From contig JACOUQ010000007.1 of the NCBI GenBank assembly GCA_016177775.1, positions 1 to 64,000 on the forward strand: a DNA stretch of 64,000 nucleotides. Reading direction: 5' to 3'. The DNA is from Geobacter sp. (GTDB lineage: Bacteria; Desulfobacterota; Desulfuromonadia; Geobacterales; Geobacteraceae). Made by a program: the position numbers and the translations under genes. Positions within the stretch are counted from its first letter, which is position 1. The number at the start of each line of letters is the position of its first letter. This document shows positions 8,875-16,900 of the stretch, piece by piece. The notes under the pieces are model-generated. The model was not told the origin of the DNA and did no database searches. It was given only the letters and a program-made list of their open reading frames with translations.

Positions 8875-10203
8875 CTACCTGAAGTACGCTTCCAGTGCCT
8901 GTTCCCCCAGATACGATGCCTTGATCTTCCACTTGGCCTGGTTGATCACCAGCGCCACCAATGCAATCTGGGGGTCGTCCGCGGGTGCATAGGCGGCAAA
9001 CCAGCTGTAATGGCCTTCCGGGTCCTTGCCGTTGATGGAGCCGGTCTTCGCGGCTATCTGGAGGGAGGCGAGTTTGGCCCTCCCGCGCCGGTCGTGGAAC
9101 ACGCGCCTGGATGTGCCAGATTTGACGGTGGTGGAGAGCATTTTCATCAGCTGCCGGGTGGTTTCGGTTTCCAGGACCTTGCACAAAGGCTGGGGATTGC
9201 TGATAAATACGGTTTTGCCCTTCCCGTTTCTGATTTCATCGGCCAGCAGGGGATTCATCATGACACCTTCATTTGCCACGGCCGAGATGATGGCAGCGGC
9301 ATGGACCGGTGATATCTTTACCTCGCGCCCGAGGCCGGCTCCCATCAGCTTGAGTTCCGTGTCGTTCTGGGGCGCCGGCGCCGTACTCGGCACTACCGGC
9401 GGATTGGGGAAAAGAAGCCGGTTGAACCCGAACTTGTCCACATAGGCCATCATGGCATCGCGGCCGACCACATCGCTGGCCAGGCGCCCGTAAACCGGGT
9501 TCACCGATTTTCCCATGGCCATCGACAGGTTAAGCTGGTTGTTCCGGCCGCGGGGATTAACCGACCAGTAACGCGGGTTCTCCGAGCAATAACTCCCCCG
9601 GAACGGGAAAACCGTATCAGGAGTAATTTTTTTCTGCTCCAGTGCCGCGGAGGCAGTGACGATCTTGAAGAGAGACGCCATGGGATAGATGGATGAAAAA
9701 GAGCGGGGTTCCCATGAGGGATCGACAGAAGAATGGCTTACCATGGCGAGAATGCGGCCGGTCTTCGGCTCCACGGCCACAAAGACGCCGTAGGGAACCT
9801 TCTGCTTCTCCATGACGGAGAGCACACGCTGCTGCAACTCGGGGTCTATGCTGAAGGTCAGAGTCCCGCCATCCGGAATCGGCGCCTGCAGGCGCTCCCC
9901 AGTCAGGCGGGCGTTCTGGAGCGCCGCCACGGCCAGTTGGAACGATTCGCCGGATTGCAGATCCGAATAGGGCCTGATCCGCTCGGGCTGCCCTTTTTTC
10001 ACGCTGGAAACAGCATTCCGGGTGGAGAAGAGGAGCGACCCTAATGGATAGGCGACCAGCAGCGCTGCCAGTGCCGGCAGGATGATTTTGAGGCGCCGCT
10101 GCTTCTGGGGAGTTTCGATCAGTTTTCGGTAGTTGTTCGCTGATTCCTTTTTGCGAAAAAAGGAGAAGCCGGACTTCCCGGATATGTGCTTGAAATCACG
10201 CAT
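8875..10203 (-). CDS. Penicillin-binding protein transpeptidase, single TM
   Basis: This 442-residue D,D-transpeptidase has an N-terminal cytoplasmic stretch, one membrane helix (about residues 39-60) and a periplasmic catalytic domain. The active-site motifs are complete: SLFK with Ser177, SVN at 233-235 and KTG at 386-388. It lacks a PASTA region or a glycosyltransferase domain, and the PBP dimerisation domain is very short, so it is smaller than typical PBP2 or FtsI (about 600 residues). It is probably a specialised cross-linking enzyme or a minor PBP. It is monocistronic, transcribed away from YihY. The start ATG at 10203 precedes a basic, soluble N-terminus. Confidence 0.88.
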   Translation of the reverse strand: MRDFKHISGKSGFSFFRKKESANNYRKLIETPQKQRRLKIILPALAALLVAYPLGSLLFSTRNAVSSVKKGQPERIRPYSDLQSGESFQLAVAALQNARLTGERLQAPIPDGGTLTFSIDPELQQRVLSVMEKQKVPYGVFVAVEPKTGRILAMVSHSSVDPSWEPRSFSSIYPMASLFKIVTASAALEQKKITPDTVFPFRGSYCSENPRYWSVNPRGRNNQLNLSMAMGKSVNPVYGRLASDVVGRDAMMAYVDKFGFNRLLFPNPPVVPSTAPAPQNDTELKLMGAGLGREVKISPVHAAAIISAVANEGVMMNPLLADEIRNGKGKTVFISNPQPLCKVLETETTRQLMKMLSTTVKSGTSRRVFHDRRGRAKLASLQIAAKTGSINGKDPEGHYSWFAAYAPADDPQIALVALVINQAKWKIKASYLGEQALEAYFR

Positions 10204-10265
10204 ATTATTCGTATTTACCCGTTGACTCTTTTATCGAGGCACTATAAGGCAATACGTCCTGTTTG

Positions 10266-11621
10266 TCAACGCGGCTTGGACTCCTCCGCATTGCCATGAC
10301 CTGCCACCTTTTCAACCAGGTCATGCAGGCTCATGCCTGCAATCGCTTCTGCGGCACCCTTCCGCAGTTTGGTCAACAGTTCCTCCAGCAGATCTCCCCC
10401 CCTGAATTTCAGGGAAACCGGATAAGATTCGCCATAATTGCGCACCGCATCGATGATTTCAGCCAGTCTCACCTGTTCGAGCGGCTTGGCAGGGTGCCAC
10501 GCGGGCTGCTCTCCGGCTACCTGCGTCAGAAATCCCGCGCCTGTGAAGAGAGCGAGCAACTCGGTCAACGTCCGTACCGGGATTCCGAGTACCTCCGCAA
10601 GCCGTTCCGCGGTCCAGGGGGGGGAGCCCTTCTGATAGGCAATGGCTATTTCCAGCATCATTGCCAGGCCGAGCCGCTCCCGGACCGCATGGCTGATCAG
10701 CAGGCCATGGACCTCGTGCAGGAAAGTCCGTCGGTTCTGGTGGGCATAGACGACCTCCACCCCGAACAGCACTATCAGCCAGCTCGTGTATATCCAGACC
10801 ATGAAGATTGGAACCATCGCCAGGGTCCCGTAGATGGCATTGTACTTGGCCACTCCCACCTGAAAATGGATATAACCCCACTGGGCGAGCTGCCAGAGAG
10901 TCCCCGCAATGACCCCCCCTGCCAGGGCGGACTTGAAACGCACGCGGGTATTGGGGATGAATACATAAAGGAAGATCAGCGCCCCCCACATGCTCACGTA
11001 CGGCACCAGCTTGAAAAAGAAGACGATCGCCGGACCCAGATAGGTCCTGTCGATGATCCACTGCACTATGGTTTGACTGGAAAGCGTCGTCGTGAGGCTT
11101 ATGGCCGTGAACATGAGAAGCGGCGCGCTCACCACCACGCTGAGATAATCGCTGAATTTGCGATAGAGGGAACGGGTCTCCCTCACCCCCCAGATGGCGT
11201 TGAACGCCTCCTCTATATTGCCGAGCAGGGTGATGACGGTGATGATCAGGGTAACCGCGCCGATGGCCCCGAGAGACGTCACGTTGGTATTGTTGATGTA
11301 GGTGATGAGACGGTCAACGACCTCGTGCAGGCCCGCCGCCACCTGCTCGATGATGATGGGCTCCAGGGTGTTCTGCACACCGAGCCCCTTGAGGACGGCA
11401 AAGGCAATGGCACAAAACGGGACAATAGAAAGGATGGTCGTGAAGGTAAGTGCCGATGCCCGCAGCAGGCATCTGTCATCCACGAAATCCTTCAGGATGA
11501 GGGCGAGAAACTGGGCATACCTCGCCGCTTCGCGCCGCTTTCCCTGGTATTTTTCAGGAACAAGGCGGATGAGACGATCAATGACTGGGATCTCGGATGG
11601 TTTTGTCGCTTTCCGGGACAT
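10266..11621 (-). CDS. YihY/BrkB family membrane protein with C-terminal winged-helix-like domain
   Basis: The product is about 451 residues from the ATG at 11621 (GAGG four bases upstream); a GTG at 11648 would place the N-terminus inside a terminator hairpin. Six membrane helices occupy roughly residues 35-290, with the family signature NAIWGVRETRSL and TSLGAIGAVTLI. YihY was once called RNase BN, wrongly; its role is unresolved, possibly envelope transport. The C-terminal 130 residues look soluble, with a helix-turn-helix-like stretch (ERLAEVLGIPVRTLTELLALF) as in longer members of the family. It follows YtxH and DUF948-like genes on the same strand. Confidence 0.88.
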   Translation of the reverse strand: MSRKATKPSEIPVIDRLIRLVPEKYQGKRREAARYAQFLALILKDFVDDRCLLRASALTFTTILSIVPFCAIAFAVLKGLGVQNTLEPIIIEQVAAGLHEVVDRLITYINNTNVTSLGAIGAVTLIITVITLLGNIEEAFNAIWGVRETRSLYRKFSDYLSVVVSAPLLMFTAISLTTTLSSQTIVQWIIDRTYLGPAIVFFFKLVPYVSMWGALIFLYVFIPNTRVRFKSALAGGVIAGTLWQLAQWGYIHFQVGVAKYNAIYGTLAMVPIFMVWIYTSWLIVLFGVEVVYAHQNRRTFLHEVHGLLISHAVRERLGLAMMLEIAIAYQKGSPPWTAERLAEVLGIPVRTLTELLALFTGAGFLTQVAGEQPAWHPAKPLEQVRLAEIIDAVRNYGESYPVSLKFRGGDLLEELLTKLRKGAAEAIAGMSLHDLVEKVAGHGNAEESKPR

Positions 11622-11638
11622 GCGGCCTCGTATAAAGG

Positions 11639-11664
11639 AAAAGCCCACTGTTGGGTGGGCTTTT
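11639..11664. terminator. Bidirectional hairpin between YtxH and YihY genes
   Basis: A perfect 10-bp stem, AAAAGCCCAC at 11639-11648 with GTGGGCTTTT at 11655-11664, has a 6-base loop and A/T tails on both sides. It ends 17 bases before the YihY start, so it probably terminates or attenuates the YtxH transcript before YihY. Confidence 0.7.
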
Positions 11665-11681
11665 CAGAGCGTAGCGGAAGA

Positions 11682-11996
11682 TCACGCCTCCTTGATCCGC
11701 TCCCGTTCGCGTTCCATGGCTTCCTTCCCTGCCTGAAGAGCCGACGAGAGAACAGTTTTCTTCTCCATTATCGTCTCTTTCCCCTCTTCAAAGGTGGAAA
11801 CGATCTTGTCCTGCGCTTCCCTGGTGATCTCCTTGATCTTGTCTACGGCATCATCGGCCATATCGGAGATCTGCCCGCGAAGCTCCTCACCTGTCTTGGG
11901 TGCATAGAGAAGCGCCAAGCCAGCGCCTACCACCGCGCCGGCGAGAAATGACAGGAACACCGTGCCGGCACCAACCCCACTTTCCTCGTCAGACAT
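11682..11996 (-). CDS. YtxH domain-containing protein
   Basis: This 104-residue protein has a glycine-rich membrane helix (about residues 12-30, FLAGAVVGAGLALLYAPKTG) followed by an amphipathic, charged helix rich in Glu, Lys and Ala. That is the YtxH family layout, including the LLYAPKTGEELR junction. The family is associated with envelope or general stress in other bacteria but its biochemical role is unknown. It starts 3 bases after the stop of the DUF948-like gene, so the two form an operon, a pairing seen in many bacteria. Confidence 0.85.
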   Translation of the reverse strand: MSDEESGVGAGTVFLSFLAGAVVGAGLALLYAPKTGEELRGQISDMADDAVDKIKEITREAQDKIVSTFEEGKETIMEKKTVLSSALQAGKEAMERERERIKEA

Positions 11997-11999
11997 GAG

Positions 12000-12386
12000 T
12001 TATTCCCCCTTCCTTTTTAGTTTCTCCAGAAAATACCTGAAACTGGCCTTCACGCCGGTCGCCATGACGTTGTACCTGCTGAAGGAGTCACTGACTGTAC
12101 AGAGGAGATCATTGACGGCGTGAAGGTTACGACCCGTCTCGCCCAAGGCCGACATGAAAGTCTTTACATCCTCGGCACAGGCTGCGGAGCTTTCGGTGAA
12201 CGGGCGCAGATTTGTCATCACCGCGCCCACGTCCCTCAAGACATGGCGCAACTCCGTATCGGTACGGGTAAAGAACTCCCTGGCCGCCTTGGCCGTCTTC
12301 CGCACTTCGATCACAGTGGGAATCGCAAAGCTGACCATCACGACAAGTGTTATCGCAATCACGGAAACAGCAATCTCAATAACCAT
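12000..12386 (-). CDS. DUF948-like single-pass membrane protein
   Basis: The start was set at the ATG at 12386, which has GGAGG six bases upstream; a TTG three bases earlier is too close to the ribosome site. The product is about 128 residues. It has one N-terminal membrane helix (residues 3-25) followed by helical, coiled-coil-like sequence (TAKAAREFFTRTDTELRH) as in DUF948 proteins. Its stop is 3 bases from the YtxH start, and DUF948 and YtxH proteins are commonly paired. The function is unknown, probably envelope associated. Confidence 0.7.
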   Translation of the reverse strand: MVIEIAVSVIAITLVVMVSFAIPTVIEVRKTAKAAREFFTRTDTELRHVLRDVGAVMTNLRPFTESSAACAEDVKTFMSALGETGRNLHAVNDLLCTVSDSFSRYNVMATGVKASFRYFLEKLKRKGE

Positions 12387-12600
12387 CAAAGCCCTCCATT
12401 AGTGCCATTATGAGGAGAGTATAGAGCAAAATAAAAATATTTCAACTCATTGTTGCCAATCAAAAAATCATCCCACAGAAGATGTGTCTACCCTGACGTT
12501 TCCAAAAATGGAAAAACAGCTTGGCATTCTTGAACGAATGGCGGGTGATCGCGAATGCCCTACGATGCGATGCCCGATGCAACGCGGCACGAGAGCAGTC

Positions 12601-12628
12601 TTGACATCGAGGGGGCGAGTTCTACACT
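12601..12628 (+). promoter_or_regulatory. Sigma70-type promoter for the tandem OmpA lipoprotein gene
   Basis: TTGACA at 12601-12606 and TACACT at 12623-12628 are separated by 16 bases, predicting transcription from near 12635 and a 5' leader of about 58 bases. The rest of the 305-base gap (12387-12692) is AT-rich near 12420-12480 and shows no gene. Confidence 0.65.
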
Positions 12629-12692
12629 TTCCTGGCACAGGCAATTATTACGTCAAAAACCGGTTAATGAAACTCTTACAGGAGGACAGGAG

Positions 12693-13802
12693 ATGAAGAT
12701 GAAAACCGTGATGAGAGTTATCAGCATTCTGATTGCCGGGTTCTCACTGAGCACGTTTTTCGGATGCGCGGGCTACGAGTACAATACTCGTCAAAAGGAA
12801 TACCCGTACGCTTATATTCATAAGGAACTGCCGGAGGCAGACCGGGCCATCGAAAAGGCGCGCAGGGAGGGAAAGGACCGGCAATGTCCCGAGGAATTCA
12901 AGGCTGCGGAAGAGCTAAGGGACAAGGCCTATTCCGATTATGCAGCCTGTCTCACCAAGCAGGGGATTGCCCAGGCAAAGGATGCAACGGCCAGAGCGAA
13001 CGCACTCTGTCCGCCGCAGGCTGCCGCCCCTCCGGCTGCCCCGCCTGCTGCTGTGCCTGAACCGGGAATAGTAAAATACTGCATTACGATCAACATCGTG
13101 TTCGATATAGATAAGGCCGAAGTACGGCGCGAGTTCCATGACGAGGTCGGCCGGGTCGGCACGTTCATGCGGAAATTCCCCACCACGACCGCCGTCATAG
13201 AAGGGCACACCGACGATGTGGGGACGGATGAGCATAACATGGAACTCTCCCAGAAAAGGGCCGAGAATGTCGTGAACTACCTGGTGGACAATTTCGGCAT
13301 AGACCGCTCCCGCCTGGCGGCCAAGGGATACGGTAAGACCAGGCCGATAACCGATGATCGCACGGCAGAAGGGATGCAGAAGAACCGGCGGATAGAGGCG
13401 ATCATCGACTGCGCCATGGACATCGAAGGACTCGAGCCTGTTCCCGACAAGCTCTGCCTCACGCTGAAAATAGAGTTCGACACCGACAAGGCCGACATCA
13501 AGCCGGAATACCACGGCGAGATTGAAGAAGTCGCGGACTTCATGAAGAAGAACCCCACGGTTACGTCCGTTGTGGAAGGGCATACCGACGATGTCGGGAC
13601 GCCGGAATATAATATGAAGCTCTCCCAGAAGCGGGCGGAAAGCGTGGTTAACTACCTGGTGGAGAAATTCGGCATCGACCGCTCCCGGCTCTCCGCCAAG
13701 GGATACGGCCAGACCCGCCGCATAGCATATAACACCACACCTGAAGGGCGGCAGAAAAACCGCCGGATAAACATGATCATCGATTGCGTATTGAAGAAGT
13801 AA
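12693..13802 (+). CDS. Outer membrane lipoprotein with two tandem OmpA (peptidoglycan-binding) domains
   Basis: The start ATG at 12693 sits behind GGAGGACAGGAG and gives 369 residues. A signal peptide ends at a lipobox-like FFGC (Cys near residue 24). A short helical segment follows (about 40-105, PEADRAIEKARREGKD), which resembles the DUF4398 helical domain. Two OmpA C-terminal-like domains then follow, each with FDxDKAxxxxE, EGHTDDVGT and NxxLSxxRAxxVxxYL, starting near residues 130 and 250. Two copies of this peptidoglycan-binding domain in one lipoprotein are uncommon; most have one. It should anchor the outer membrane to murein. It has its own promoter and a strong terminator. Confidence 0.88.
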   Translation: MKMKTVMRVISILIAGFSLSTFFGCAGYEYNTRQKEYPYAYIHKELPEADRAIEKARREGKDRQCPEEFKAAEELRDKAYSDYAACLTKQGIAQAKDATARANALCPPQAAAPPAAPPAAVPEPGIVKYCITINIVFDIDKAEVRREFHDEVGRVGTFMRKFPTTTAVIEGHTDDVGTDEHNMELSQKRAENVVNYLVDNFGIDRSRLAAKGYGKTRPITDDRTAEGMQKNRRIEAIIDCAMDIEGLEPVPDKLCLTLKIEFDTDKADIKPEYHGEIEEVADFMKKNPTVTSVVEGHTDDVGTPEYNMKLSQKRAESVVNYLVEKFGIDRSRLSAKGYGQTRRIAYNTTPEGRQKNRRINMIIDCVLKK

Positions 13803-13809
13803 ACCACGC

Positions 13810-13845
13810 AAAAAGGCTTCGGGACAAAATCCCGAAGCCTTTTTC
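13810..13845. terminator. Strong bidirectional terminator
   Basis: A long perfect stem (15 bp, including AGGCTTCGGGA) with a 5-base loop is flanked by A and T runs, so it can end the OmpA transcript on the plus strand and the subtilase transcript on the minus strand. The remaining 98 bases to the subtilase stop show nothing recognisable. Confidence 0.9.
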
Positions 13846-13943
13846 TTTTACCGCAGCTGCTGCGCTCTCTATTTCTTCTTACCCTTTCCCGGTGCCGTCG
13901 TGCATCGCTTCTCCCATCGAGCCTCCGCAGGGTGGCCCTTTAC

Positions 13944-16900
13944 CTAACGAAGCAAAATGCTAAAGGTTTTCCTGCTGGCGTTGCCTGCGGCATCCGTCGC
14001 AGTTACAGTTACCGTATTTGTTCCCTTCACAAGGCCGGTTATCAGGTAGGACCAGGTACTGCTGGTTGTGACCGTTGCCGGGCCGTCGGAAGCAGCCGTG
14101 TCCGTGGTGACCACGACAGTTGCCCCTGGTTCCATAGTCCCCTTGACCGTGTATGTTGTCTTATTTGTGGTAACACTGGTCCCCTTAGGTGAGGTTACCG
14201 CCAGAGCCGGTGGGGTCACGTCCACTGTCCAGCTTACGCTGGCAGGCGTTATCTGCCAGTTGCCGGCGCTGTCCTTGCCAAGCACGGAGACGGTGTGTCC
14301 CCCCTCGGCAAGACCGCTGAGGATGATGGGAGTAGCCACCGCTATTTCGGTGCTGTATGCCCCCGTGTCAACTTTGTACATGTAAGCGACCACATCGGCG
14401 CCGCCGACAGTAAGGGTTGCGCCGGTCGCGTTGGTTGGACTTGCTGGTGTCCCGCTGATGGCGGAGGTCGGCGGAGTCGTGTCCACTGACCAGCTTACGG
14501 TGGCAGGGGTTATCTGCCAGTTGCCGACGATGTCCCTGCCAAGAACAGAGACAGTGTGTACCCCCTCAGCGAGGCCGGTAAGGATGATGGGAGTATCCAC
14601 CGCTATCTCGGTGCTGTAAGCTCCTGAGTCAACTCTGTACATGTAGGCAACCACATCGGCGCCGCTAACAGTAAAGGTTGCGCCAGTTGCGTTGGTCGGA
14701 CTTGCTGGTGTCCCGCTGATGGCGGAAGTCGGCGGGGTCGTGTCCACTGACCAACTTACGGTGGTGGGGGTTATCTGCCAGTTGCCGGCACTGTCCCTGC
14801 CGATAACGGAGACGATGTGTACCCCATCTGCAAGGCCGGTTAGGATGATGGGAGTATCCACCGCTCTCTCGGTGCTGTATGCCCCTGAGTCAACTCTGTA
14901 CATGTAGGCGATCACATCGGCGCCGCCGACTGTGAGGGTTGCGCTGGTTGCGATAGTCGGATTTGCGGGTGTCCCGCTGATGGCGGAGGTTGGCGGAACC
15001 GTATCCACAGACCAGCTTGCGGTGGTGGGGGCTGTCTGCCAGTTGCCGGCACTGTCCCTGCCGAGCACGGAGACGGTGTGTACCCCCTCAGCGAGGCCGG
15101 TAAGGACGATGGAAGTATCCACGGGTATCTCGGCGCTGTATGCCCCTGAGTCAAGTCTGTACATGTAGGCGACCACTTCGGCGCCGCTGACAGCAAGGGT
15201 TGCGCCGGTTGCGTTGGTCGGACTTGCAGGTGTCCCGCTGATGGCCGAGGTTGGCGGAGTCATGTCCACTGACCAGCTTACAGTGGTGGGGGCTGTCTGC
15301 CAGTTGCCGACGCTGTCCCTGCCAAGAACGAAGACGGTCTGTACCCCCTCTGCAAGTCCGGTGAGGATGATGGGAGTATCCACCGCTATCTCGGTGCTGT
15401 AAGCTCCTGAGTCAAGTCTGTACATATAGGCAACCACATCGACGCCGCTAACACTAAGGGTTGCGCCGGTTGCGTTGGTCGGACTTGCTGGTGTCCCGCT
15501 GATGGCGGAGGTCGGAGGTGTCGTATCCACTGACCAGCTTACGGTGGTGGGGGTTATCTGCCAGTTACCGACGCTGTCCCTGCCGAGAACGGAGACGGTG
15601 TGTGCCCCTTCTGCAAGGCCGGTGAGGATAATGGGAGTATCCACGGCAATCTCGGCGCTATAAGCTCCTGAGTCAACTCTGTACATGTAAGCGACCACAT
15701 CGGCGGCGCTGACAGTAAGTGTTGCGCCGGTTGCGTTGGTTGGATTTGCTGGTGTCCCGCTGATGGCCGAGGTTGGCGGAGTCATGTCCACTGACCAGCT
15801 TACGGTGGTGGGGGCTGTCTGCCAGTTGCCGGCACTGTCTCTGCCCAGCACGGAGACGGTGTGTACCCCCTCAGCGAGGCCGGTAAGGACGATGGAAGTA
15901 TCCACGGGGATCTCGGCACTGTATGCCCCTGAGTCAAGTCTGTACATGTAGGCGACCACTTCGGCGCCGCTGACAGTAAGGGTTGCGCCGGTTGCGTTGG
16001 TCGGACTTTCAGGTGTCCCGCTGATGGCCGAGGTTGGCGGAGTCGTGTCCACTGACCAGCTTACGGTGGTGGCGGCTGTCTGCCAGTTGCCGACGCTGTC
16101 CCTGCCAAGAACAGAGACAGTGCGTACTCCTTCTGCGAGGCCGTTAAGGACAATGGGGGTATCCACAGGCATTTCGGCGCTGTATGTCCCTGAGTCAACT
16201 CTGTACATGTAGCCGACTACATCGGCACCACCGACAGTAAGGGTTGCGCCGGTCGCGCTGGTCGGACTTGCTGGTGTCCCGCTGATGGCGGAAGTCGGCG
16301 GAGTCGTATCCACTGACCAGCTTACGGTGGTGGGGGTTGTCTGCCAGCTACCGATGCTGTCCCTGCCGAGAACGGAAACAATGTGCACCCCATCTGCAAG
16401 GCCGGTGAGGATGATGGGGGTTTCGACTGATATCTCAGCGCTGTAAACCCCCGTGTCAAGTTTGTAGATATAGGCGACTACATTGGTGCCGCCGACAGTA
16501 AGGGTTGCGGCGGTTGCATTGGTCGGACTTGCAGATGTCCCGTTGATGGTTGAGGTAGGAGGGGTCACGTCGGGCGTGACCTGAATCGTGACTGTCCGCG
16601 CCGTGTTCCAAGCCCCGTCCTTGCGTCCCGTGAAGTCCCTGGCCAGGAAAGAAACCGTATAGGAACCCACTGTGGTCGGCGTCCAGCGCAATTCTCCAGT
16701 GCCGTCACCATTATCGGTAAAGGTTGCCCCAGCTGGCAGCTCGGCAGATGAATCAGGCCAAGTTCCTCCAACAGCTGAAATGTCTACTTTATCCCCTTCG
16801 GGATCAGAAGCACTTACCGGCATGATGAGCTGAGTATTGGGAGCGACGGCCTGACGGCTCACCGTGGCCAGGGAAGGAACGTCATTGCTGACCATGATAT

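Noticed and set aside
10263..11951. 562-codon plus-strand ORF opposite YihY and YtxH
   Set aside because: Shadow of two well-supported minus-strand genes; the translation is rich in His, Gln and Arg without any domain.
12555..12692. Upstream extension of the tandem OmpA gene
   Set aside because: The extension would start before the promoter's transcript start and lacks a signal peptide; the ATG at 12693 has a strong ribosome site and lipoprotein signal.
14431..16212. Series of plus-strand ORFs of 62-78 codons spaced 261 bases apart
   Set aside because: They are the antisense of the nine Ig-like repeats in the subtilase gene and exist only because the repeat lacks stops in that frame.
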